Shown here piece by piece: positions 9,057-17,043 of a stretch of 64,000 bases of DNA. Source of the DNA: Phycisphaerales bacterium (GTDB lineage Bacteria > Planctomycetota > Phycisphaerae > UBA1845 > Fen-1342); assembly GCA_022839625.1 (NCBI GenBank), contig JALHJL010000008.1, positions 60,301 to 124,300 on the forward strand, given 5' to 3'. Below the pieces are notes generated by a model. The model worked only from the letters and a program-made list of their open reading frames with translations, was not told the DNA's origin and searched no databases. The translations under genes and the position numbers were made by a program. Positions within the stretch are counted from its first letter, which is position 1; each line of letters begins with the position of its first letter.

Positions 9057-9959
9057 ATGAACCAGCAACGGTGTGGAAGACGGGCGTTTCTGCGACGTGG
9101 CCTGTGCGCCGCCGGCGGCGTCGCGCTGGCGGCGGCGGGCGCCCCCGCGGCCGCACGATGGGGCCTGACCATGAAGAAGTTCGACATCTCGCTCGCGGCG
9201 TGGTCGGTGCATCGCATGTTCTACGCGGGCAAGCTGAGACAGATCGACATGCCCGCGCTGTGCCGCAAGGAATTCGACATCGGCGGCCTCGAGCTGGTCA
9301 ACAGCTTCTTCCCCAGCCCGCAGTACTCCTACTGCACGGACCTGCTCAAACGCGCGACCGACAACGGCGTCAAGATTCTGCTCATCATGTGCGACGGCGA
9401 AGGGGACATGGCCCACCCCGATCCGGCCCAGCGCCGGCAGGCGGTGCGCAACCACCGCAAGTGGCTCGACGTCGCCGCCGTGCTCGGATGCCACTCGATC
9501 CGCTGCAACGCCGGCGACGGAAAGCCCGGCGACCCGGACGCGATTGCCCGCTGCGCCGAGAGCTTCGCGGCACTGGTCGAGCAGGCCCGGGCTGACAAGC
9601 TGAACGTGATCATCGAGAACCACGGCGGCTTCTCCTCGGACCCCGCCTCGCTCCTGGCCGTCATCGAGAAAGTGAACGACCCCCTGTTCGGCACGCTGCC
9701 GGACTTCGGGAACTTCCCGCCCACGGTCGACCGCTACGACGCCGTCCGGCGGATGATGCCATACGCCAAGGCCGTCAGTGCGAAGTGCCACGAGTTCGAC
9801 GAGGACGGGAACGAGAAGCACACGGACTTCGGGCGGATGATCCCGATTGTGCTCGCTGCGGGCTACGCGGGCTACATCGGCATCGAGTACGAGGGACCCG
9901 ATCCGGACGAGATCGCGGGGGTGAGGGCGTGCCAGCGGCTGCTGCACCGCTTTCAGTGA
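9057..9959 (+). CDS. Tat-exported sugar phosphate isomerase/epimerase-like TIM barrel
   Basis: 300 residues from ATG 9057. The N-terminus has a twin-arginine signal (RRAFLRR followed by an Ala-rich hydrophobic stretch to about residue 32). The remainder matches the xylose isomerase-like TIM barrel (AP endonuclease 2 superfamily): conserved pieces are KILLIMCDGEGDM, NVIIENHGGFSSDP, GTLPDFGNF, AVSAKCHEFDEDG and GYIGIEYEGP, which carry the metal-binding Glu, Asp, His and Glu positions. Planctomycetes encode many exported members of this family near sugar-modifying genes. The gene stands alone here, divergent from the hydrolase operon across a 231-base gap. Substrate unknown. Confidence 0.85.
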   Translation: MNQQRCGRRAFLRRGLCAAGGVALAAAGAPAAARWGLTMKKFDISLAAWSVHRMFYAGKLRQIDMPALCRKEFDIGGLELVNSFFPSPQYSYCTDLLKRATDNGVKILLIMCDGEGDMAHPDPAQRRQAVRNHRKWLDVAAVLGCHSIRCNAGDGKPGDPDAIARCAESFAALVEQARADKLNVIIENHGGFSSDPASLLAVIEKVNDPLFGTLPDFGNFPPTVDRYDAVRRMMPYAKAVSAKCHEFDEDGNEKHTDFGRMIPIVLAAGYAGYIGIEYEGPDPDEIAGVRACQRLLHRFQ

Positions 9960-10014
9960 AACGCGCGGCGCGGCCGCACGGGAGCGCGGCCCTTGGGTCG
10001 AAGGCGCGCGGCCT

Positions 10015-10042
10015 TTGACAACGAAACATGGCGGCCTACAAT
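10015..10042 (+). promoter_or_regulatory. Sigma-70-type promoter of trxA
   Basis: TTGACA at 10015-10020, a 16-base spacer, and TACAAT at 10037-10042. The start of transcription would be near 10049, about 40 bases before the thioredoxin ATG. This is one of the best consensus promoters in the window. Confidence 0.75.
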
Positions 10043-10089
10043 TCCTGCTGGTTTCTGGGCGTTGGAGAGGCCCTTGACAGGAGCGTGGC

Positions 10090-10425
10090 ATGGCCGGTGC
10101 GAATACGCTGACGTTCGACGAGAGCAATTTTGAGACCGAGGTGCTGAAGTCCGACGTTCCGGTGCTGGTGGACTTCTGGGCCCAATGGTGCGGACCCTGC
10201 CTCATGCTCGCCCCCACCATCGACGAGCTGGCGCAGGCTTACGCCGGCAAGGCCAAGGTGGGTAAGGTCAACGTCGATGAGGCCGCCGGCCTCGCCAGCC
10301 AATACGGCATTCAGAACATCCCGACCGTCGTGCTGTTCCACCAGGGGGCCCAGGCAACCCGCATCGTGGGCGCCAAGCACAAGCGTGAATACCAGGCGGC
10401 CATCGACGCGCTATTGAACCCGTAG
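10090..10425 (+). CDS. trxA: Thioredoxin
   Basis: 111 residues, the standard thioredoxin length, with active site WCGPC (Cys34, Cys37), preceding FWAQ, and the cis-proline region NIPTVVLF. It reduces disulfides in cytoplasmic proteins using electrons from thioredoxin reductase. There is no signal peptide, so it is cytoplasmic. An AGGAG sequence precedes the ATG and a near-consensus promoter lies upstream, so it is probably transcribed on its own and well expressed. The methyltransferase gene follows after 35 bases and may share the transcript. Confidence 0.97.
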   Translation: MAGANTLTFDESNFETEVLKSDVPVLVDFWAQWCGPCLMLAPTIDELAQAYAGKAKVGKVNVDEAAGLASQYGIQNIPTVVLFHQGAQATRIVGAKHKREYQAAIDALLNP

Positions 10426-10460
10426 GCGCCGCGCCCGCCACGCGCCGCTTACTGTCTGTG

Positions 10461-11342
10461 ATGGCTTCCCAACCGCCGCGCCGCGATGCGACCACGCGCT
10501 TCTCCGACCGCGTCAAGGACTACGGCCGCTTCCGGCCCGCTTACCCGCCGGAGGTCATCGCGTGCCTGACCGGCGTATACGGCTTGCGGCCAGCGCACAG
10601 CGTCGCCGACGTCGGCTCCGGCACCGGAATCCTCGCGGAAATGCTGCTTCGCAACGGCAACGCGGTCTTTGGGGTGGAGCCTAACCCGGAGATGCGGGCG
10701 GCGGCGGAATGCCTGCTGGCGCCATATCCGCACTTTCACAGCGTGGATGGACACGCAGAGGCAACGACGCTGCGAGACGCCAGCGTGGATTGGGTGATGG
10801 CGGGCCAGGCCTTCCATTGGTTCGATCCGGACGCCGCCCAGCGCGAGTTTGCGCGCATCCTGCGTCCGACCACGAGCAGGCCGGACGGGCAGGCGTGCGG
10901 CTCCACGACGGACAGCACCGCGAGCCCATCGGCCGGGCGCGTGGTCCTGCTCTGGAACAACCGCCGGGACGACACGCCGTTCCTGCGGGACTACGAGGCG
11001 TTCCTTCGCGAGTACAGCGACGATTACGCCACCGTGCGGCATGAACAGGTGGAGACGGACGGCCGCCTGGAACGGTTCTTCGCCGGCGGACACGTGCGGC
11101 ACACCTTTGCGAATCGACAGGTGCTGGATTTCGCGGGGCTGCGGGGCCGGACACAGAGCGCCTCCTATATGCCCGGGCCGCACGATGCCCGGCACCCGGC
11201 GATGCTCGGTGCTCTGGAAGAGATCTTCGCCCGCCACGCGCAGAGCGGCCAAGTCGCGCTTGAGTACGATACGCGCGTGTACGTCGGCTGCCTCGCGGAC
11301 AGGGGCGCGGGCGCGGAAACGGCGAGCACGTCAGGCGGATGA
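10461..11342 (+). CDS. Class I SAM-dependent methyltransferase with an inserted segment
   Basis: 293 residues from ATG 10461 (a GTG at 10458 is an alternative). SAM-binding motif I is VADVGSGTGIL, followed by the acidic GVEPNPEM and by MAGQAFHWFD, as in the Methyltransf_11 / ubiquinone-menaquinone methyltransferase-like group with WNNR after the fourth strand. Between ILRP and GRVVLLWNNR, where relatives normally read RPGGRV, there are 22 extra residues (bases 10869-10934) rich in Ser, Thr, Gly and Pro. The insertion keeps the frame. The substrate is unknown. The gene lies 35 bases after trxA. Confidence 0.86.
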   Translation: MASQPPRRDATTRFSDRVKDYGRFRPAYPPEVIACLTGVYGLRPAHSVADVGSGTGILAEMLLRNGNAVFGVEPNPEMRAAAECLLAPYPHFHSVDGHAEATTLRDASVDWVMAGQAFHWFDPDAAQREFARILRPTTSRPDGQACGSTTDSTASPSAGRVVLLWNNRRDDTPFLRDYEAFLREYSDDYATVRHEQVETDGRLERFFAGGHVRHTFANRQVLDFAGLRGRTQSASYMPGPHDARHPAMLGALEEIFARHAQSGQVALEYDTRVYVGCLADRGAGAETASTSGG

Positions 11343-11381
11343 CGTGGGGATGACGCGCGCCGTCGCCCGTGCTTCGACGAC

Positions 11382-11421
11382 AAAAAACACGCCCCGTTCG
11401 TCGGACTACGAAGCGGGGCGT
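11382..11421 (-). terminator. Intrinsic terminator of the minus-strand redox operon
   Basis: On the minus strand the arm ACGCCCCGCTTCGT pairs with ACGAACGGGGCGT (one bulged base, six-base loop), and the hairpin at 11389-11421 is followed by six T (11382-11387). It lies about 110 bases after the stop of the glutamate-synthase-like gene. A second hairpin (GGCTGGTC/GACCAGCC, 11448-11471) sits between them. Confidence 0.85.
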
Positions 11422-11447
11422 TCCTCCCTCTGGCTCGAAGGAGGTTC

Positions 11448-11471
11448 GGCTGGTCTTTGCCGGGACCAGCC
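11448..11471. other. Inverted repeat between the redox operon end and its terminator
   Basis: Perfect eight-base arms GGCTGGTC and GACCAGCC with an eight-base loop. It may help stop transcription or stabilise the 3' end of the operon mRNA; no T-run follows it on either strand. Confidence 0.55.
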
Positions 11472-11532
11472 AGCGTACACGGAGATCAGCACGAGGCGGG
11501 CCGGCGGACAGCTCCGCCGGCCGCAACCTCGG

Positions 11533-13122
11533 TCAACTGGCCAGAATCTCTTCCACCTCGGCCTTGTCCACGTCCGTGATGTAGGGGATTCCGCTGATCG
11601 CGGCGGCCTGGGGCGTCAGGGCGGCGAGGTCGTCGCGGCTGACGTATTCCAGCGAGAACTTGCGGCTCCCGCACATCAGTTGCCGCAGACCCTGGGCCAG
11701 CCGCTCGTAATAGGTGTAGAGCCCGATCGCGCCCGGCGGCAGCTTCTCAAATGCGTCGTCGCCGAGTTCCTTGCGCAGCTCACTGGCGGTCACGAAGATT
11801 TCGTCGACCGAGTTGCCGAAGCGTTCGACGTACACCGGCAGGTGCCCGTCGCTGATGGCGCGGCCGATGGTCTTGCCGACCATGGCGGCCGCGATCGGGG
11901 CACGGGCCATGCCGACGAGCTTGACGTACGGCGCGCCCAGCGCCAGGCCCTTGAAAATCTGGTCCTCGAACGTGAAGCCGCCCGCCACGGCCAGGGCCGG
12001 AATCTTGTACCCGCGCTCGGCCAGCCGCCGGGCGTACTGGTACAGCAGGGAATGCAGCTCAACCGGGGGCATGCCCCACTCGTTCATCATTCGCCAGGGA
12101 CTCATGCCGGTCCCGCCGCCGGCGGCGTCCACGGTCAGCAGGTCGAGCTTGTACTTACTGGCGAACATGACGGCGCGGGCCAGGTCCGCGGGCCGGTAGG
12201 CGCCGGTCTTGAGGAACACGTACTTTGCACCGGCCTTGCGGAGTTCCTGTACGCGCTTGGCAAAGGACTCCTCGCTGACCATGCCGACCCGGGAGTGGCG
12301 CTCGAACTCCTTGAACGCGCCGCGCTCGAACGCCTTCATGACGTGCGGGTCGGTCGGGTTGGGGAGCACGACGTAGCCGCGCTCGTAGAGCATCTGGGCC
12401 TTCTTGAGGTTGTTGATCTTGACCTCGCCGCCGATGTCCTTGGCGCCCTGTCCCCATTTCAGCTCGACGCACTGGACGCCCAGTTTCTCGATGGCGTATT
12501 CCTGGGCCCCGAGGCGCGTGTCCTCGATGTTCGCCTGGCAGATGATGGCGCCGTAGCCGTCGCGCTGGTGGTCCTTGAAGAGGCTGACGCGGCGTTTCAG
12601 GTCGACCGTGTCGACGACGCGCCCGTTCTTGATGACGGCCTCGGGGTCCATCCCGACCACGTTCTCGCCGATCGTCAGACCGGTTCCGGCCAGGGCCGAC
12701 CCGATCGCCAGGCCCTCCCAGTTGTTCTTGGCGATGTTGGTCGAGCCGATGCCGGGGATGACCCAGGGCAGGCGGAACTTGATGCCCTTGTCGTGGCCGA
12801 ACGCGACTTCGAGCTTGACGGCCGGGAAGATCGCCTTGTCGCTGTCGGCTTCGATGCCGTGGGCTCCGACCGCGGTGCCCATGATGTTGAAGTGGGAGTA
12901 GTCCACGGGGTAGGTCTTCTCGGCCGCGGTGGTGATGACGCCGAACGGCTGCGGGTAGATGACCTCGTGGCCGCGATAGGCGGACTTGCCGATCTCACAC
13001 ATGCCGATGCAGCCATCGACGCACGTGACGCACATGCCGGAGCTGGGCGTCACGGAACCGTCCGTGCGGTTCTTGGTGAGCGTGGCGGCCGAGCTGTTTA
13101 TTCTCGAGAGTGTCGTGGGCAT
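11533..13122 (-). CDS. FMN-binding glutamate-synthase-like protein (lacks the 3Fe-4S motif)
   Basis: 529 residues, start ATG 13122 with GGAGGTG nine bases upstream. An N-terminal four-Cys motif C-x2-C-x3-C-x3-C (Cys31, 34, 38, 42) could bind an iron-sulfur cluster. The rest is a glutamate synthase FMN/central-barrel domain of the archaeal stand-alone type, including DAAGGGTGMSPW (from Asp332) as counterpart of the GltB loop DGGTGASP. There is no glutamine amidotransferase domain. The Cys-rich 3Fe-4S motif expected shortly after the GAP(Y/W) region in true GltB is absent here (GAPYVKLVGMARAPIAAAM holds no Cys). It should therefore be an FMN oxidoreductase that accepts electrons from its operon partners; whether it makes glutamate is open. 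Confidence 0.85.
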   Translation of the reverse strand: MPTTLSRINSSAATLTKNRTDGSVTPSSGMCVTCVDGCIGMCEIGKSAYRGHEVIYPQPFGVITTAAEKTYPVDYSHFNIMGTAVGAHGIEADSDKAIFPAVKLEVAFGHDKGIKFRLPWVIPGIGSTNIAKNNWEGLAIGSALAGTGLTIGENVVGMDPEAVIKNGRVVDTVDLKRRVSLFKDHQRDGYGAIICQANIEDTRLGAQEYAIEKLGVQCVELKWGQGAKDIGGEVKINNLKKAQMLYERGYVVLPNPTDPHVMKAFERGAFKEFERHSRVGMVSEESFAKRVQELRKAGAKYVFLKTGAYRPADLARAVMFASKYKLDLLTVDAAGGGTGMSPWRMMNEWGMPPVELHSLLYQYARRLAERGYKIPALAVAGGFTFEDQIFKGLALGAPYVKLVGMARAPIAAAMVGKTIGRAISDGHLPVYVERFGNSVDEIFVTASELRKELGDDAFEKLPPGAIGLYTYYERLAQGLRQLMCGSRKFSLEYVSRDDLAALTPQAAAISGIPYITDVDKAEVEEILAS

Positions 13123-13142
13123 TGAGTCTACACCTCCGGGGA

Positions 13143-13820
13143 CTAGTCCTTCTCTATCTCGCAGGCAACGCAGGGGTTCATGTAACACATCATGTCGTCG
13201 AACTGCTCCTTCTCGACGCAGGGGGGGCTCAGGTTGGCGCAGCCGCCGCAGATCGCCTTGTCCGGCTCCGTGTACGTGCAGCGGAGCTGGCAGGCCGGGC
13301 AGACGTAGATGCAGCCGCCGCACAGCCGGCACTGCTCGGACTTGATGTCGAACGGCGTGCCGATACTGCGGCGTTCCCCGCGGTTGCGGAAGCCGATGGC
13401 CTTCGCCATCATCTGCTCCTCGCACATCCGCACGCACAGGCCGCAGAGGATGCAGTCCTCGTGCTCCTGTCGGAAACGCTGTTGGCTGACCTGGTGGGCC
13501 GAGGCGAGGTCCTGGATGATCTTCGACTGCGGGCAGGACGCCAGCAGGAGCTCGAGGATCATCTTGCGGGCCCGCACGACACGCGCAGACGCGGTCCGTA
13601 CCTTCAACCCCTCCTGGGCCGGGTAGGTGCACGAGCTGACCAGCCGGGCCTTCGGTCCGTCGCCGAGTTGCACGACGCACAGCCGGCAGGCGCCGTAGGG
13701 CGAGAGCCCCTCCATGTGACACAGCGTGGGGATCGGGAAGCCGAGGAACTGCGCCGCTTCGAGCAGCGTCGTCCCTTCCTCCACCGAGACGGGCAGACCG
13801 TTGATGGTCAGTGAAATCAT
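13143..13820 (-). CDS. Iron-sulfur electron-transfer protein, NuoG/HydA N-terminal-like
   Basis: 225 residues. Residues 1-75 are a plant-type 2Fe-2S domain (Cys34, Cys45, Cys48, Cys64), as at the start of NuoG and of HydA. Two 4Fe-4S sites follow: Cys123, 126, 129, 133 (CILCGLCVRMC) and Cys164, 167, 170, 174 (CRLCGGCIYVC). The tail carries eight more Cys (177, 181, 191, 194, 201, 212, 217, 220), enough for an additional cluster or a zinc site. There is no catalytic H-cluster or molybdopterin domain, so this is a wire, not a hydrogenase. Its ATG overlaps the TGA of the upstream NuoF-GltD gene (ATGA), indicating coupled translation and a stoichiometric complex. Confidence 0.88.
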   Translation of the reverse strand: MISLTINGLPVSVEEGTTLLEAAQFLGFPIPTLCHMEGLSPYGACRLCVVQLGDGPKARLVSSCTYPAQEGLKVRTASARVVRARKMILELLLASCPQSKIIQDLASAHQVSQQRFRQEHEDCILCGLCVRMCEEQMMAKAIGFRNRGERRSIGTPFDIKSEQCRLCGGCIYVCPACQLRCTYTEPDKAICGGCANLSPPCVEKEQFDDMMCYMNPCVACEIEKD

Positions 13821-16800
13821 GCCGAGCCTCCTACCGCGGCCAATGTCGCCGCTTCCTCCTCCTTGGGCCGCGTGAACTCGAGGTCGCAGCGCAGGCAGCG
13901 GCACGCTTCCCGGGTGGCGTCCTCGACGGAGAATGACTTCTCGACCTCGCTGAAGTCCTTGCGGCGCGCCTCCGCGGGAACCGTGGGGGGTTCCAGCCGG
14001 TCGGCCTCCGCCAGCTCCTCGTCGCCGAGCTGGACCGGCTCGACGTAGACCTTCGGCAGGAGCGGCTCCCCGGGCTGGCGGAGTTCCTCGCCCCGCAGGT
14101 AACGGCCGATGATCTTGGCCGCCTTCTTTCCGGCGGCGATGGCCTGGACGACGGTGTTCGGTCCCGTGACAAGGTCCCCGCCGGCGAATACGCCGGGGCG
14201 CGTGGTGGCCAGGGTTTCTTTGTCGATCTTCAGCGTCCCCCAATCGGTTACTTCCAGGCCCATCGAGGTCATGAACTCGATGTCCGGCACGTCGCCGATC
14301 GTTACGATCAGCGTGTCGAGCATGAAGACCTGCTCCGTGCCGGGCACGGGAACGGGCTTGCGGCGACCGCCGGCGTCGATGTCGCCCAGGCGGTTGCGGA
14401 TGCACTCGATCCCGGCGAGGTGCCCCTTGTCGGTCAGGATGCGCACCGGGGTCATCAGGCTTTCCAGCTTGACGCCTTCTTCGAGCACCGCGTCCACGTC
14501 CTTCTTCTGGGCGGGCATCTCCTCCCGCGTTCGCCGGTAGAAGATCGTGACGCTCTCGACGCCCTCCTGCCGCAACGCGACGCCGGCGGCATCGACGGCG
14601 CTGTCGCCGCCCCCGATCACGCCTACGCGGCCCCGGGCCTTTTTCTCGCCGCGCAGGTTGAAAGACTTGAGGAACTCGATGGCGGGGAAGACGCCGAGCA
14701 CGTCCTCGCCCTCGAGGTTCAAGGCTCGGCTCTTGTGGGCGCCGGTGGCCAGGAAGACGGCCTTGAACCCATCGGCGAAGAGCGTGTCCACCGTGAAGTC
14801 GCGGCCGAGGGCGGTGTTGCACTTGAGCGTGACGTTCTCGTCGATGAGGCCGGCGATCTCCTTCTGGAGCGTGTCGCGCGGCAGCCGATACGCGGGAATC
14901 CCGCTCACCAACATGCCGCCGGCCTTGGCGTCCGCCTCGAAGACCGTGGCCTTGTATCCGGCCAGCGACAGGTAGTGGGCCGCGGTGAGCCCCGCCGGCC
15001 CCGACCCGACGATGGCCACCTTCGGCACATCAGTCCCGGCGAGCTTCGTCCGGCGCGGCTTGTAGACCGAGGGGTCGACCCGATCGGTGACGAAGCGCTT
15101 GAGGGCGCGGATGGCGATGGGGGCCTTCCCCGCGGTGCCGCTGCGGCACAGGCTCTCGCAATTGTGCGAACAGACGCGTGCGCACACGGACGGAAACGGG
15201 TTCGCCTCGCGGATCACCTGGTAGGCCTGCTCGTACTCGCCCCGCGCGATGTGGGCGACGTACCGCCAGGCCTCCGTATCGATCGGGCATGCCGCCTGGC
15301 ACGGCGCGCCCACGAGCTCCTTGCACACGTAGGCCCGGCACCGCCGGTCGTAGATGTGCTCCTCATATTCGCGGCGGAAGTAGCGCAGCGTGGACAGGAC
15401 GGGGTTTGAGGCCGTCTGCCCCAGGCCGCACATGGTGGAGTCTTTGACGACTTCGGCCAGTTCCTGGAGGAGATCGAGGTCGGCGAGCGTGGCCTTGCCC
15501 TTCGAGATGTCATCGAGGATCTCGTACATTCGCTGCGTGCCCTTGCGGCAGGTGAAGCACTTCCCGCACGATTCCTCCTTGAGGAACGCCATGAAGTACC
15601 TGGCCACATCGACCATGCACGTATGTTCGTCCATGACGATCATGCCGCCGGAGCCCATGATCGACCCGGCTTGGGCCAGCGTGTCGTAGTCGATGCGGAG
15701 GTCGAACTTCTCGGCCGGGATGCAACCGCCGGAAGGCCCGCCCGTCTGGACCGCCTTGATGCGCGCCTTGCCCTTGGGGCCGCCGCCGATGTCGTAGACG
15801 ATTTCCCGGATGGTGATGCCCATTGGCACCTCCACCAGGCCGGTGTTCTTGATCTTCCCCACCAGGCTGAAGACCTTGCTGCCGGCGTTTCCGGGCGTGC
15901 CGACTCTGGCGAATTCCTGCGCGCCCACGCGAAAGATGTGGGGGATGTTCGCCCACGTCTCGACGTTGTTGATCGCGGTGGGTTTGCCGTTGATGCCCCG
16001 CTGAACCGGGAAGGGGGGGCGCTGGCGCGGTTCGCCCATCTTGCCCTCGATGGAGCGGATGAGCGCAGTCTCCTCGCCGCAGACAAACGCGCCGGCGCCG
16101 CGCACGATCTTGATGTCGAAGGAGAAACCCGTTCCCAGAATGTTCTCGCCCAGCAACCCCAGTTCGCGGCACTGCCGCAGGGCGATGATCAGGTGCTTGA
16201 TGGCCAGCGGGTACTCGTTTCGAACGTACACCACGCCTTCGTTCGCCCCGGTGCCGAACCCCCCGATCGTCATGCCTTCGATGATGCTGTGCGGGTTGCC
16301 CTCCAGGATGCTGCGGTCCATGTAGGCGCCGGGGTCACCCTCGTCCGCGTTGCAGACCAGGTACTTCCCTTGCCCGTTCCGCTGCTTGGCCAGGAGCTCC
16401 CACTTGAGGCCCGTCGGGAAGCCCGCCCCGCCGCGCCCGCGCAGACCGGACGTCTTCACTTCCTCCACCACCCAGGCCGCGTCGTTTCGCTGAAGCACGT
16501 TCTCGAGGGCGGCATAACCTCCGCGGGAGATGTAGTTGTAGACCCGGATCGGGTCGATCAACTGGTTCATGGCCAGCAGCGTGCGCTGCTGGTTCTTGAA
16601 GAACGGGATGTCGTCGAAGCTGCGGTAGCGCGTCCCCGTGACCGGATCGTGGTAGAGCAATTCGTCCACGTAGTCGCCGGCCAGCACCGCCTCGAGAATA
16701 CGAGGTACGTCCGCCACCTGAATCTGGGTGTAGAAGGCCTTCTGCGGCTCGGTGAGAAGGAACGGGCCCATCTCGCAGAAGCCGTGGCAGCCCGTAATCC

Positions 16801-16990
16801 GCAGATTCAGCCGCTCCAGCAGGCCGTTGTCGATGATGTACTTCTTCACCGCGCGGTGAATGCTGTTCGACCCGCTGGCCTGGCAGGCGGTCCCGGCGCA
16901 CACGATCACGCAGGGTCGGGCCGCGGCGGAGCTGTCCTGGATCATCGTCCGCAGCCGCTGCAGATCGTTCACCGACGACAATCGTAGCAT
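13817..16990 (-). CDS. Fusion of 2Fe-2S thioredoxin fold, NuoF/HydB and GltD (NAD(P)H oxidoreductase)
   Basis: 1057 residues from ATG 16990 (GAGGA upstream). Domains in order: a 2Fe-2S thioredoxin-like fold (Cys31, 36, 68, 72); a NuoF core with the FMN/NADH site (GLRGRGGAGFPTGLKW, 182-197, and NADEGDPGAYMDR, 214-226), SLBB region, and the NuoF 4Fe-4S ligands Cys475, 478, 481, 521; then a GltD-type 4Fe-4S helical domain (Cys551, 556, 564, 568 and 603, 607, 611, 615); then an FAD fold (AIVGSGPAGL near 659) and a second dinucleotide fold (VGVIGGGDSAVDAA). Family knowledge: NuoF-like subunits exchange electrons with NAD(H) through FMN, and GltD/NfnB-like subunits with NADPH through FAD. Having both on one chain recalls the Sporomusa-type Nfn, where they are separate subunits. 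Operon partners are the NuoE-like, ferredoxin-like and GltB-like genes. Confidence 0.9.
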   Translation of the reverse strand: MLRLSSVNDLQRLRTMIQDSSAAARPCVIVCAGTACQASGSNSIHRAVKKYIIDNGLLERLNLRITGCHGFCEMGPFLLTEPQKAFYTQIQVADVPRILEAVLAGDYVDELLYHDPVTGTRYRSFDDIPFFKNQQRTLLAMNQLIDPIRVYNYISRGGYAALENVLQRNDAAWVVEEVKTSGLRGRGGAGFPTGLKWELLAKQRNGQGKYLVCNADEGDPGAYMDRSILEGNPHSIIEGMTIGGFGTGANEGVVYVRNEYPLAIKHLIIALRQCRELGLLGENILGTGFSFDIKIVRGAGAFVCGEETALIRSIEGKMGEPRQRPPFPVQRGINGKPTAINNVETWANIPHIFRVGAQEFARVGTPGNAGSKVFSLVGKIKNTGLVEVPMGITIREIVYDIGGGPKGKARIKAVQTGGPSGGCIPAEKFDLRIDYDTLAQAGSIMGSGGMIVMDEHTCMVDVARYFMAFLKEESCGKCFTCRKGTQRMYEILDDISKGKATLADLDLLQELAEVVKDSTMCGLGQTASNPVLSTLRYFRREYEEHIYDRRCRAYVCKELVGAPCQAACPIDTEAWRYVAHIARGEYEQAYQVIREANPFPSVCARVCSHNCESLCRSGTAGKAPIAIRALKRFVTDRVDPSVYKPRRTKLAGTDVPKVAIVGSGPAGLTAAHYLSLAGYKATVFEADAKAGGMLVSGIPAYRLPRDTLQKEIAGLIDENVTLKCNTALGRDFTVDTLFADGFKAVFLATGAHKSRALNLEGEDVLGVFPAIEFLKSFNLRGEKKARGRVGVIGGGDSAVDAAGVALRQEGVESVTIFYRRTREEMPAQKKDVDAVLEEGVKLESLMTPVRILTDKGHLAGIECIRNRLGDIDAGGRRKPVPVPGTEQVFMLDTLIVTIGDVPDIEFMTSMGLEVTDWGTLKIDKETLATTRPGVFAGGDLVTGPNTVVQAIAAGKKAAKIIGRYLRGEELRQPGEPLLPKVYVEPVQLGDEELAEADRLEPPTVPAEARRKDFSEVEKSFSVEDATREACRCLRCDLEFTRPKEEEAATLAAVGGSA

Positions 16991-17043
16991 CGCGCTTTCC
17001 TCACAAGGCAGTCATGGCTGGCCGCAAACGCTGCCGCGGGGCC

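Noticed and set aside
9036..10220. 394-codon minus-strand ORF opposite the TIM-barrel gene
   Set aside because: No family, no ribosome-binding site, His/Gln/Arg-rich shadow translation.
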